A DNA stretch of 64,000 bases, taken from assembly GCF_037126465.1 (NCBI RefSeq), contig NC_088204.1, positions 62,555,807-62,619,806 on the forward strand, given 5' to 3'. The translations under genes were made by a program, and so were the position numbers. The DNA is from Ornithodoros turicata (lineage: Eukaryota > Arthropoda > Arachnida > Ixodida > Argasidae). How positions within the stretch are numbered: the stretch's first letter is position 1; each line of letters begins with the position of its first letter. Below are positions 49,201 through 53,939 of this stretch, piece by piece. Below the pieces are notes generated by a model. The model was not told the DNA's origin and did no database searches. It worked only from the letters and a program-made list of their open reading frames with translations.

Positions 49201-50032
49201 CCATCTTGTACTATGAGTTTCAATCATGGTTGGTGTACCACCCTGTACATGCAGGAGGGGAAAGTGAAAAGATGAGAGACTGCGTGAAATGCTGACCTAC
49301 TTGCATAGCGTATTCTCCCACGTGCAGGTGACTTGTATTTCCCAATATCAGCCCGCCCACTTTCCCGGCCTCAGCTTTCCGCCTCATCTTGAAATACCGT
49401 GGTGAGCTGTGGTGGACGGAAGTCAGCTTGGAGGAGAAATATTGCCAGAGAGGTTGCGCGCCACCTGACGTCATACTCCTCAAAACTACAAAGCATTTTA
49501 TGACAGTCTACACAGAGGAAGAGCGCACGACACTGGATTGGTGCGACAAAATAGTCGATAGGCAGGAGATTAGGGTGTTTCAGTACATGGCACGCTATCG
49601 CCTTCGCGCGCGTAAGGGATAGCGTTGATGGTTCTGCGCACGCCCATAACAGAAAGAGAGCTTCGCGCAGTGTGCAGAACCATCAACGCTATCCCTTACG
49701 TACGCAAGGACGATAGCGTACGGTGTACTATTGAATCCGTAGTGGTAACCAGCTTTTAAGTGGCGAATTAGCTAAACCCTAAAGTGGCTTCTAGCTGGTA
49801 CTTTTTTCTTCTTTCTTTTTTTCATTTGGTGAAAGCGTACCTCCATTGCAGTTTTCTGGTCGCTCGTGTTTCAGAAATTTCGAGAATATCTGGACAAGTT
49901 CAACAATGTGGCACAACAACCAGGTTCAACAACCGATACGCATGGCTTCTTGATAATGGGCTCGTGGCTCATTTCAGAACAAGGTCTTCCAAATCGCAAG
50001 GCGCTCGTGGATCGCTTCAACGGTATAGTCAG
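13121..50032 (+). CDS. host multi-exon gene, membrane-anchored protein with PEDGLCDFLF-type domain (partial)
   Basis: Five exons join in frame with consensus sites: 13121-13215, 15123-15353, 37353-37587, 46036-46201 and 49875-50032. Junction phases are 1, 1, 2 and 0, with phase 2 at the last donor; every junction fits without a stop. The first ATG (13134) opens a ~25-residue hydrophobic segment (MLVIAVCLIILLLTF), a signal anchor or signal peptide. Next is a Thr/Ser/Pro/Ala-rich linker with acidic stretches, then a globular domain containing PFICLVTYGL, PEDGLCDFLF, FEQLAKAGSRTRFGID, YLKKGNIAEQS and HGFLIMGSWLI. From memory, tick genomes contain many uncharacterised paralogues with 'PxDGLCD' motifs, perhaps related to the GH18 chitinase fold; that family link is inference. 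No stop is reached, so more exons lie to the right. Introns 2 (22.0 kb) and 3 (8.4 kb) are full of mobile elements. Confidence 0.85.
14301..14957 (+). other. 218-codon open frame in intron 1, unrecognised
   Basis: Starts with ATG and runs 218 codons. The first 50 residues have scattered Cys residues (for example TYFCTVCPSSC), vaguely like a transposase cysteine-rich tail, followed by a very basic stretch (REKGTQKKRRERKK). No catalytic motif is visible and no repeats flank it. It may be a chance frame or the remnant of a mobile element. Confidence 0.25.
15123..15353 (+). CDS. host gene exon encoding the low-complexity linker
   Basis: Acceptor tttctgtgccag|ta, donor AGAC|GTAAGT. It is 231 nt, phase 1 in and phase 1 out. 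The translation is rich in Thr, Ser, Pro and Ala (for example PAPTGHQPGTQPAPAST) with an acidic stretch before it (GDEKTTTEEHEYFF). This composition suits an extracellular mucin-like stalk, probably O-glycosylated. Confidence 0.8.
15442..15718. mobile_element. foldback MITE, ~100-bp arms, TA target
   Basis: The arms 'gagtcactaaatcagct' and 'agcttatttagtgactc' continue inward as imperfect inverted repeats (for example 'aggtcaaaaggaaacaacatgg' region versus its complement). It is flanked by TA on both sides, as in Tc1/mariner-type insertion. It begins ~90 bp after a host exon. Confidence 0.8.
15719..16414. other. no gene recognised
   Basis: Intronic sequence without recognised coding or repeat content. 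Confidence 0.4.
16415..17930. mobile_element. 'GGTGTCGAACCG' element, copy 1
   Basis: The ends are inverted: left 'ggtgtcgaaccgc', right 'gttcggcaccctgc', each followed by ~100 bp of simple-looking 'gaaccggttcgcgaaccgg' repeats. The interior matches, in inverted orientation, the element at 47342-48550 (for example 'tttcctgataaaagcagt' and 'gaacagaaagtagcggga'). No transposase is visible. A second MITE is nested at 17396-17688. Confidence 0.85.
17396..17688. mobile_element. nested MITE with 'CACTCTAAGAAAAAAAGG' ends
   Basis: Left end 'tacactctaagaaaaaaagg' and right end 'cctttttttcttagagtgta' are near-perfect inverted repeats flanked by TA. The insertion interrupts the larger element, giving a relative age: the host element is older. 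Confidence 0.88.
18018..18293 (+). pseudogene. hAT-type transposase remnant
   Basis: The frame through 18075 reads RFSRRLGDLPSEFEQVF, then PFGLPFSAHADNVPDD, an in-frame stop, then QMELLDLVCD. This order (a short helix, 'PF', and 'Q-x-ELIDLQ-D') is typical of the C-terminal half of BED-finger/GTF2IRD2-like hAT transposases. Only this segment remains. Confidence 0.6.
18418..18653 (+). repeat. 5' LTR
   Basis: Starts TGTTGGATG and ends CCTAACA, the canonical TG...CA form. It contains 'tattaaagag' near its 3' end, a possible polyadenylation signal. Confidence 0.95.
18654..18670 (+). promoter_or_regulatory. tRNA primer-binding site
   Basis: 'tggtgtcagaagtggga' directly follows the 5' LTR. The leading TGG complements a tRNA 3' CCA end. 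The exact tRNA was not determined. Confidence 0.85.
18680..19341 (+). pseudogene. integrase core and C-terminal domain
   Basis: Contains VVTDNGPQFRSEF (second catalytic Asp) and PKYPQSNGCAEAAVK (catalytic Glu), then AYRATPLANGFSLAELL, the usual gypsy integrase motif. The zinc finger and first catalytic Asp are missing because of the internal deletion. The frame has a stop at 19081 and then continues (VWVTDLKRHGTI), ending near 19341. Confidence 0.9.
19381..19395 (+). promoter_or_regulatory. polypurine tract
   Basis: 'agttaaggagggaga' lies immediately before the 3' LTR and would prime plus-strand DNA synthesis. Confidence 0.85.
19396..19631 (+). repeat. 3' LTR
   Basis: Same length as the 5' LTR (236 bp). 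It ends CCTAAAA instead of CCTAACA, followed by the target duplication ATAAT. Confidence 0.95.
19756..19905 (+). mobile_element. LINE 3' tail fragment
   Basis: Contains 'cttgtgaaggggctcatt' and 'gggtagagtatcgcccctg', also found right after the LINE frame at 34200-34260. It is the 3' untranslated tail of the same non-LTR family, placed upstream of a different fragment. Confidence 0.6.
19915..20116 (+). pseudogene. non-LTR retrotransposon RNase H fragment
   Basis: WVLFTDSTSALQAIE supplies the central Asp of RNase H. LDLKWVPVHCAVEGNE matches the LINE pattern 'LQWVPSHVGIPGNE' with SH changed to VH, followed by truncation before the final AD. This RNase H is typical of I/Jockey-related LINEs. Confidence 0.75.
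20121..20740 (+). mobile_element. 'GATTCACAAACGCG' element, copy 1 (truncated)
   Basis: Starts 'gattcacaaacgcgaccgtaag' and shares with 42721-43065 a ~300-bp stretch including 'tttcttgcagacaattt', 'tgcttgaaaaatccctgcgac' and 'gcattacggagtct' variants. The right terminus seen in copy 2 is missing here. Confidence 0.75.
20830..21560. other. no gene recognised; T15 tract
   Basis: Intronic sequence with a T15 run at 21280-21294 followed by C/T-rich sequence. No gene or terminal repeats recognised. Confidence 0.4.
21560..22900. repeat. ~200-bp tandem array, ~7 diverged units
   Basis: The word 'tgtggcttaaacgtcc' and variants occur near 21611, 21821, 22023, 22221, 22371, 22651 and 22851, i.e. mostly ~200 bp apart with one short (~150) and one long (~280) unit. 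Units share 'cacgcgtgtttgttgtagtg', 'accatcaatttcaaacatg' and 'gacctgacacggaatcgtc'. Confidence 0.9.
23180..26370. other. no gene recognised
   Basis: About 3.2 kb of AT-rich intronic DNA. Short open frames (for example 24208-24465, 26032-26331 minus) show no domain, splice context or codon pattern that would support a gene. Confidence 0.45.
26377..27079. mobile_element. pogo/Tigger-like non-autonomous element
   Basis: Left end CAGTAAAACCTCC followed by 'aagtcggacacc'; right end 'ggtgtcc...ggtttcactg' is its inverted counterpart. It is flanked by TA on both sides. Termini of the form CAGT-A-AACCTC with repeated 'cggacacc' motifs are typical of pogo/Tigger elements. No complete transposase frame is visible. 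Confidence 0.82.
27941..28399. mobile_element. PIF/Harbinger-like MITE with tRNA-like B boxes
   Basis: Inverted ends 'gagggcgcgttcaca' and 'tgtgaacgctgcc' are flanked by TTA on both sides, the 3-bp target of PIF/Harbinger. Inside are two tRNA B-box-like words in opposite orientation: ggttcgaatcc near 28010 (plus) and ggttcaaatcc near 28190-28200 (minus strand). No full tRNA cloverleaf could be folded by eye. Confidence 0.75.
28549..28953 (-). CDS. THAP zinc-finger domain protein fragment
   Basis: ATG at 28953, 134 codons. It begins MPETCCVTKC, then VYVFAFPANSDKREKW, then RVCEEHFD, giving the C2CH THAP pattern with the conserved Pro, Trp and Phe. THAP domains bind DNA; P-element transposases carry one at the N-terminus. 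After ~65 residues the sequence becomes a basic tail (RSRSVRQRCPG) and stops, so no catalytic domain follows. The start lies ~180 bp inside the right terminal repeat of the P-like element, the position expected for its transposase. A stand-alone DNA-binding product could act as a repressor; that is inference. Confidence 0.75.
   Translation of the reverse strand: MPETCCVTKCRSGYSGGGKGVYVFAFPANSDKREKWKRATHRIDGGQFSFDSPHTRVCEEHFDHCDVVWHDEPVINDDKVLHKRGKSKLACKQSQCSAAHIRRLPSYLSTPKLRSRSVRQRCPGNNPVTRRRLP
29137..31120. other. no gene recognised; small tandem repeat
   Basis: The word 'tgagaaaaagtatgtactgttgcaca' occurs twice, ~112 bp apart (29681 and 29790), with further related motifs nearby. Open frames at 30310-30723 (minus) and 30633-31091 (plus) overlap each other and show no recognised domain. 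Confidence 0.4.
31505..33080. other. no gene recognised
   Basis: Intronic DNA of mixed composition; nothing supported on either strand. Confidence 0.4.
33085..34290 (+). pseudogene. non-LTR retrotransposon (LINE) 3' part, interrupted
   Basis: Segment 1 (about 33085-33360) resembles the post-RT region with 'VDGIPIPHRENKK', frameshifted. Segment 2 (33850-34206) encodes the CCHC end of LINE ORF2: SPQCCHCGAVEVVGHILLHC (C-x2-C-x8-H-x4-C), then QRSVLKGLLTFLDTTGL in another frame. It is followed by a tail with 'gtagagtatcgcccctgg' also seen near 19880. A piece of another repeat (33505-33716) lies between the segments. Confidence 0.75.
33505..33716 (+). mobile_element. 'GATTCACAAACGCG' element, right-end fragment
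   Basis: Matches 43068-43259 closely: 'aaatccaccgctg', 'gattccgccgt.agctgcgaagattttgcgac' and 'ttccgtcgcgcgag'. The left part of the element is absent. Confidence 0.8.
34644..34848. mobile_element. MITE with 'CAGGGTGCTTGCTCTAACGTG' ends
   Basis: Left 'cagggtgcttgctctaacgtg' and right 'cacgttagagaaaacaccctg' flank ~205 bp. The arms continue inward ('aaagcgagcgataaaaga'). It is flanked by TA on both sides, so it is Tc1/mariner-type. It is separated by a few TA dinucleotides from the next element. Confidence 0.88.
34859..37281. mobile_element. 2.4-kb element with ~220-bp terminal inverted repeats
   Basis: Left 34859 'cagggtgtcccgaaaaacgtg' and right 37281 (complement) 'cagggtgccccagaaaacgtg' begin arms that stay similar for ~220 bp ('ttgccaagtaaaggtcac' versus 'gtgacctttacttggca', and 'accccaccaatgtgaa'). 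It is flanked by TA. The interior carries another inverted-repeat element (35207-36725). The right end lies 70 bp upstream of a host exon. Confidence 0.88.
35207..36725. mobile_element. nested 'GGTGCGTTCCAAAAC' element
   Basis: Left 'ggggtgcgttccaaaac' and right 'gttttggaacgcatcc' are inverted. The right end has three spaced copies of 'gttttggaac' (about 36610, 36656, 36710), making a sub-terminal repeat. Interior frames show no transposase. No clear target duplication was found. Confidence 0.7.
37353..37587 (+). CDS. host gene exon, start of globular domain
   Basis: Acceptor cttttctatttcag|ct, donor CTGTC|GTAAGTAT. It is 235 nt, phase 1 in and phase 2 out. It carries PFICLVTYGL, then IPYPEDGLCDFLFIQFYI, then an amphipathic stretch KTFKEFEQLAKAG. 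The single Cys pair (PFIC and GLCD) is spaced as in a first strand and first helix of an extracellular alpha/beta domain. Confidence 0.88.
37746..38360. repeat. 153-bp tandem repeat with inverted leading unit
   Basis: The word 'attatgcataa' recurs near 37851, 38000, 38153 and 38306 (spacing 149, 153, 153). Units are almost identical. The left flank 37746-37810 is an inverted copy of the block 'gagacttcgtgttgtgtctg...ggtttttacattatgcat', so the array starts with a head-to-head junction. Confidence 0.92.
38361..39290. other. no gene recognised
   Basis: Intronic DNA. A short inverted word pair around 38940 and 39010 ('gcaatgggggtggac' versus 'gtccacccccaattgc') could form a weak hairpin. Confidence 0.4.
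39296..40426 (+). mobile_element. Tc1/mariner-like element, 5' part
   Basis: Starts TA|CAGGGTGTACAATTTAAG at 39294, a common arthropod mariner terminus, followed by ~630 bp of leader and a broken transposase. The right end is missing: after 40420 the sequence becomes an unrelated palindrome. Confidence 0.75.
39932..40420 (+). pseudogene. Tc1/mariner-like transposase, broken and truncated
   Basis: ATG at 39932 opens MPYSNEQKA, then a 1-base frameshift (about 39957) leads into LALGAAGGKKKKAVKIFQRW, a helix-turn-helix start. An in-frame TAG at 40165 interrupts before AYPEASLREASRQRDVPFST, the second DNA-binding helix pair. The first catalytic Asp is in VIWTDEANFSRDAQVN (about 40375-40420). The remaining DDE residues are absent because the frame runs into the palindrome. 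Confidence 0.8.
40427..40582. repeat. perfect palindrome, 57-bp arms
   Basis: 40427-40483 is exactly complementary to 40526-40582. The 42-bp spacer itself holds a further inverted copy of the inner arm ('atccgtacaccacacacc'), so the structure is a nested hairpin. The left arm directly abuts the end of the transposase fragment. Confidence 0.95.
40583..42640. other. no gene recognised
   Basis: The longest frame (minus, 41153-40692, 153 codons) has 11 Cys but no recognised arrangement. Two overlapping plus frames at 41728-42031 and frames at 41934-42509 also lack domains. Probably old mobile DNA within intron 3. Confidence 0.4.
42641..42658 (+). repeat. A18 homopolymer
   Basis: A run of 18 A; it could be the poly(A) tail of a short retroposed fragment, but no body was recognised. 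Confidence 0.7.
42721..43259. mobile_element. 'GATTCACAAACGCG' element, copy 2, both ends present
   Basis: Left 'gattcacaaacgcgatcgtaag' and right 'cgtcgcgcgagctcttcgtgaatc' are imperfect inverted ends. It shares its left two thirds with 20121-20740 and its right third with 33505-33716, which defines the ~540-bp family consensus. No complete transposase. Confidence 0.82.
43739..43930. repeat. degenerate 'GGTAAYT' minisatellite
   Basis: Variants of 'ggtaattaa', 'ggtaactga' and 'gtaattaaaggg' recur every ~10-25 bp over ~190 bp. Confidence 0.8.
43931..45142. other. no gene recognised
   Basis: Contains 'aatccgaatccgaatcc' (43973-43998), a short repeated hexamer like those at ends of other elements in this window. 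Nothing coding is supported. Confidence 0.4.
45143..45669. mobile_element. PIF/Harbinger-like MITE
   Basis: Inverted ends 'aggttcagtcacatgtacgacaaaatg' and 'cattttatcgtacatgtgtttcgccct', flanked by TTA at both sides. Internal 'gcgacaagtcgtg' motifs are repeated. The terminus resembles the 'gggcgcgttcaca' type seen at 27941 only loosely. Confidence 0.8.
45970..46004 (+). mobile_element. solo terminal repeat just upstream of a host exon
   Basis: 'gaagctgaactcatttagtgactcta' matches the right arm of the MITE at 15442-15718 ('gaagcgtagcttatttagtgactcta'). It lies ~30 bp before the splice acceptor of exon 46036. Confidence 0.65.
46036..46201 (+). CDS. host gene exon, globular domain continued
   Basis: Acceptor atgtatcctccacag|c, donor CTCCAG|GTGAGT. 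It is 166 nt; one base completes the phase-2 codon and the exon ends in phase 0. The translation contains GVGEYLKKGNIAEQ and HYSALQVPFFNPKPWDQYV. Frame and splice sites fit the preceding and following exons. Confidence 0.87.
46202..47015. other. intron, no gene recognised
   Basis: Start of intron 4. No repeats or coding recognised apart from the flank of the next mobile element. Confidence 0.4.
47019..48802. mobile_element. Harbinger-type element carrying a nested insertion
   Basis: Ends 'gggtacatttatgctgcagcatcgctgc' and the inverted 'gcagcgatgctgcagcataaatgtaccc' are flanked by TTA (47016-47018, 48803-48805). Sub-terminal 'gcagcatcgctgc' repeats occur on both sides. A 1.2-kb element sits inside (47342-48550). 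Confidence 0.9.
47342..48550. mobile_element. 'GGTGTCGAACCG' element, copy 2
   Basis: Inverted ends 'gcagggtgtcgaaccg' and 'cggttcgacaccctgc' followed by 'gaacccgaacccgaacc' arrays. The interior matches 16415-17930 in the opposite orientation, without the MITE nested in that copy. It is inserted into the Harbinger-type element around it, so it is the younger of the two. Confidence 0.9.
48860..49245. mobile_element. MITE with 'CAGGGTGGTCACCAACCATGAT' ends
   Basis: Left 'cagggtggtcaccaaccatgat' and right 'atcatggttggtgtaccaccctg' are inverted and flanked by TA. About 385 bp, no coding; Tc1/mariner-type. Confidence 0.9.
49592..49719. repeat. 128-bp palindrome
   Basis: Arms 'acgctatcgccttcgcgcgcg...gatggttctgc' and 'gcagaaccatcaacgctatccc...gatagcgt' are strongly complementary, with a ~35-bp loop. 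It is 150 bp upstream of a host exon and may be a very short foldback element. Confidence 0.88.
49875..50032 (+). CDS. host gene exon, globular domain continued
   Basis: Acceptor ctggtcgctcgtgtttcag|aaa, donor GTCAG|GTAAGG. It is 158 nt, phase 0 in and phase 2 out. The translation contains FREYLDKFNNVAQQPGS and HGFLIMGSWLISEQGLPNR. The next exon was searched for to the end of the window and not recognised. Confidence 0.87.
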
Positions 50033-51613
50033 GTAAGGGGTCCCTTTCTGTGCTGAAATCGTCTTTGTTTGACGTTGTCCAACTGAGCTTGCGCGACGGG
50101 ACTGCGTAGCATCTTGAGATTTTCAGTGGGGTTTCTAACGAAGAACATGCTGGGGGTGAACCTAGTTAGTTTTGTTCCTCGAAATGTCCAATAAACCTCT
50201 ACCCGAGAAACGTCATCACGGCGTTGGCAGACAGACTAAAACCAAAACACATCTGAAGGGGAGGGTTGAATTCCACGAATGAACAGTTGTTCGTTGTCTC
50301 CTTTTGAAAGAAAAGTAGGACCGAAGGTCGCATCCCTTTCAGGGATCATCGTAATCCCCTCAAGACCGTGGCCGTCAGGCGCGACCATCTTCCCTCTAGC
50401 TTCGAGCGTGGTTCAACTCTACCGAATCGGTGACGTTGTCGAACAATATATGACGTCATTTGTTTACAAACAGGGAGAGGACTATTACTGCAGAATCAGA
50501 CACTAGTTGATCCATTTTTTGATCATGCGGGCGGGCCCGTGTGAGAGCACCTTTAGAAGAAGAAATAGAGCGTATTTAGAACAGACTGCAGAGAGTCGAA
50601 CCAAACCGGACCGAAAACAGTTATCTACCGTTATTTTAATCTAACCGGAATGAAACTATTGACGGCATTTTGGAGGGCGTCAACAGTTTAAAAAATGGTA
50701 ACCGGAAAAGATAACGGTTCAAACGTGCCCTAATTACTCAGTGTGTGAGAAATTTAAATTTTGCTACGTAGAGTACGACTCATGCGCACAAACAACTTTC
50801 ACATGCCCTACTTTAAAAAGGAGGGGTTCTGGCATCACAACACATCGTTGCAAAGGACCATTCGCGCACGACGAGATTTTCTCTGTGTGAGCAAATTTAC
50901 GAAGTTGACATTGCCTTGAATTTGAGGGTAAACAGAGGACGAGAACAATACATGACAGACTCAGGAACCAGCAGTGAGGATTTAATACAGCGCGCGAGGG
51001 TTATACTGCTCCAAGTAAAGAAGGGAAAAATTCGGTCGTTCAGTGCTCGTCCTAGTTCACTGTAGGACATCCTCCATTATTTTCATTGACATTCGGGTTG
51101 GTGCCAGTTGTGTCCCCTCATGCAGTGCTAGATATTAAAAACGGCGGGTCTTGAACTAGTTTGCGACTAAAAATTATCGCTTGCTGAGGAACTCAATCAA
51201 GCTGCTCCTGTTGATACAGAGATGTAAGTCACATTTCGCACACAAGACAGACGTCTTTAGTGTGCACAATGGCCTTTCATGCTGCTCTGTTCTCAATTGC
51301 GCTGAGAGAAGCGATTAGGTATTGCTGCTGTGGGTCGCAAATGGCAGATATATATACTCCTTAATTTTTATTCTGACAAGTGTTTTGTATGCGTCCCAAA
51401 AACGCTGATTTCATGTGGGACTCTTTCTACCGGCACCGTTTGATGCAATCGCATGGGTACATAAATTTAACATTTTGTAAATTTGTACCTGTAAAAAGAA
51501 CTGTAACTAAGAATTGTAACGAAGTGTTCGCTTGTGAAAAGAACTGCCATCAATTTCTTCTTTATAACGTGTTCTGTCTCTCCTAATCCCTGTGTGGCCC
51601 GCGAACTGCGTCG
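50033..51613. other. no gene recognised; repeat fragments
   Basis: 'tgacgtcatttgtttacaaacagggagagg' at 50451-50480 resembles 13986-14015, a dispersed repeat. 50585-50730 has 'gtcgaaccaaaccggacc' and ends like a short element. The following host exon was not found. Confidence 0.4.
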
Positions 51614-51615
51614 TA

Positions 51616-51864
51616 CACTCTTAAAAATGAACTTCACCGGACAGCATGCTCCTAGCCAACCATCACCTCGAATCATATCGTTATCTGCCCTGATTTGTTG
51701 CAAACGGGAGGCGTACGCCTTTTCTGTGACAATTATGAACAGCATAAGTGTCACAAAAAAGGCGTACGCCTCCCGTTTTCAACAAATCAGGGCAGATAAC
51801 GATATCTTTTGAGATGACGGTTGGCTAGGAGCATGCTGTGCGGTGAAGTTCATTTTTAAGAGTG
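51616..51864. mobile_element. near-perfect foldback MITE, TA target
   Basis: Arms of ~110 bp: left 'cactcttaaaaatgaacttcac', right 'gtgaagttcatttttaagagtg'; the arms stay almost perfectly complementary through 'ggaggcgtacgcct'. It is flanked by TA. The right arm also begins repeat family X near 6890 and 53950. Confidence 0.92.
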
Positions 51865-51866
51865 TA

Positions 51867-52459
51867 GCTAATGATAGCCTATATAAACCAGTCGTTTTGT
51901 ATTGAAAGCAGGAAGCGTGAGTGTTGATTTTAGAGCAATTTCCAGAAGGCACGTTCCGAAGCTTCGCTTTCGATTCGGTATTTGTTCGCCTGTCCACGAG
52001 TGCTTCCTCGTGCAGATGTCGACAGACAGCCCCCTTTCATCCCTCTTAGTTGTCCCTCCCCCAACTTTTTCTTCCTTGCTTAGTTGGCTTTCTTGCGCAG
52101 TCACCTACTAACAGGTGACACCATCATTCATGTGGTGTCCCGCAATTCTGGCCAGGTTGGAGGCTAGTCCTGTGCCCATAAGGAAGCGTTCGATGTATCT
52201 AGTTCCATTGATGCTGCGTTCATGAAATGTTCTAAGCGCAATCCAAGCTCAATCTACTGCAAAAATAGGCTTACCATGACCAAAATAATGATGATAATAA
52301 ATGATTCACGAGATTTAGTGAACGCCAATGTGCACCGTGCAGTACACGGCAAGAAATGGGGCTGAGTTAATAATGGAAATGAGTTAATAATGGGAACGTC
52401 GTCTTAGCACTGTGGTGCCATCTGTCAATAATGCCATGCCTCTATAGGAAAGAAAAAAG
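51867..52459. other. no gene recognised
   Basis: No supported gene. A short direct repeat 'gagttaataatgg' occurs at 52363-52375 and 52381-52393. Confidence 0.4.
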
Positions 52460-52727
52460 TATGCACGCTTCTCAGATCACTTCGAACTCCAAAACCATTG
52501 GGGGTCGTCAACTCGGACCATTGTCGAACGGCACACCGTGGACGCAATTCGAGGTGAATATGGAAAGTGTATGGAGGAACTCGACATGACGTTGAAGTCT
52601 GTCACTGCTGTCACCGATGCCGGTGCCAACTTGAAGAAAACAGCATCTCCGGCAGGTACAGAACACCATTTATGCCACGGACTCCACAATTTAGTCCTTG
52701 CTTACGGGTTCCGGAAAGTTCCCGAGT
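52460..52727 (+). pseudogene. hAT transposase fragment
   Basis: The frame contains RTIVERHTVDAIRGEY, then TLKSVTAVTDAGANLKKTA and HHLCHGLHNLVLAYGF. It matches the hAT catalytic segment pattern 'V-x-TDnaaNm' with the second catalytic Asp, and 'C-x-aHtLnLv'. It stops at 52727 at the junction with the next element. Confidence 0.65.
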
Positions 52728-52830
52728 AGGTAGATCTGTTGGGCCCGAGCGTTTTTGTTCGGTGCGAAGTCCTATTCGCTGGACCTGTTAGTTGGGTCAT
52801 CTGGTCGGATATCCTTTCTGAGCCACATTT

Positions 52831-53030
52831 TTGGTCACCAGGACGTCGCAGCGCACCATGCTGCAGCCCACGCCCTCTCCCGTTCCACCATCCAATCCAA
52901 CGGCACCGTCGCTCATTTTGCAGGGTATAGAAGATTCTGCTGCCTCCGCTTTTGTGAAGCATTACGCCGTCCGACTTCCATCCTTCTGGCCACCGATACA
53001 TCCTCACAGACGTCGACACGCAGCCATCCA
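52831..53030 (+). pseudogene. gag N-terminus
   Basis: The frame reads SLILQGIEDSAASAFVKHYA and RLPSFWPPIHP, close to the conserved gypsy Gag start 'vklPpFWpadPe'. It breaks off at the join to integrase. Confidence 0.65.
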
Positions 53031-53035
53031 CAGGC

Positions 53036-53645
53036 ATGAGGGCCGAAGCGGCCGCTCACCTCGAGACCGCTCTCATGGCATATGAAGACTGGGCGCACTG
53101 GGTTGATCGCCTCCCATTGGTCCTCCTTGGCCTCCGTGCTGCCCTCAAACTGGACTTGGGCTGTAGCGCTGCTGACCTCGTCTACAGGTGCGCCCTGAGG
53201 CTCCCTGCGGACTTCTCGTGCCTTGCCACCCTGACCCCCCCCCCCCCCCCACACACACACTAATTTTATCCGAGGCCTTCACGACTTCTTTACCCACCTG
53301 CGCCTTGTTCCTACGCGCTCCAACTCCTCCCGCGCGCCCTATATTTCGCAGCGGCTGGAGTCCGCTTCCCACGTTTTCCTCCGGACGCATGCCCTGAAGA
53401 AGTCGCTCTCACAGCCCTATACCGGACCTCATCCCATCATCAGCCGCGCTAAAAAGACCTTCCGCATCTCCATCAACGGCAAAGAAGACATTATCAGCGT
53501 GCACAGCTTGAAGCGCGTGTCCGTAGAGATCTACATTATTGCCTTCTGTGCGGAGTGCAGGCGTCCGTTTGAAACTCCCCACCTGTCTCCCTCCGTATTC
53601 ACACCAAACTTGAAGTACGTCACTTGGTCACACAGCCCTCCGCTG
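53036..53645 (+). pseudogene. integrase C-terminal half
   Basis: AYEDWAHWVDRLPLVLLG and AALKLDLGCSAADLVYRC are the post-catalytic motifs of this common arthropod gypsy clade. After the poly-C/AC tract (53235-53260) follow HVFLRTHALKKSLSQPYTGP and KTFRISINGKED, the integrase C-terminal domain. The catalytic Asp residues are missing. Confidence 0.85.
53235..53260. repeat. C16 followed by (AC)5
   Basis: Simple repeat expansion inside the retroelement frame. Confidence 0.9.
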
Positions 53646-53669
53646 TCTCTACTATAGGGGAAGGGGGCA

Positions 53670-53808
53670 TGTTGCGCCCTCCATTTGCCATCGAGGCGCG
53701 CTATAAGAGCGTGTCCGTTGGGTGTGAAGTTCGTTTCGCTAGGCCCATCAGTAGGCTCAATGGCTCTGGCCATGATAAATGAATGCATAAATGAATAAAT
53801 ATATTACA
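53670..53808 (+). repeat. 3' LTR of the deletion derivative
   Basis: TGTTGCG start, 'ctataagag' as a likely TATA box (53701-53709), 'aataaa' near its end, and a possible ATTACA end at 53808; similarity to the left remnant suggests it could extend to ~53848. Confidence 0.7.
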
Positions 53809-53939
53809 TCGGAGATCCCGTCTCCTTACTGGGCCACAGATTACCTTCAGCCCTTCAGTGCGATAGCTGAACGGAGACAAAACGCCATAGCTTGAGGAGA
53901 TTGTTGAAGCAGGCTTCAGCTCTTCCGTGTTTTTGTGAA

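Larger units (their letters stand above)
52740..53850 (+). mobile_element. internally deleted Ty3/gypsy element (gag start joined to integrase)
   Basis: A short 5' LTR remnant (about 52740-52830) resembles 53720-53848. The interior is a gag N-terminus (up to ~53010) joined near 53030 to the C-terminal half of integrase. A polypurine tract 'aggggaagggggca' precedes the 3' LTR starting TGTTGCGCC at 53670. Protease, RT and RNase H are missing. A poly-C/AC tract interrupts the integrase region. Confidence 0.8.

Noticed and set aside
52090..52131. Sixth exon of the host gene after the acceptor-like 'cttgcgcag'
   Set aside because: The resulting exon would be only ~35 nt, its donor is weak and the encoded residues do not extend the domain convincingly.
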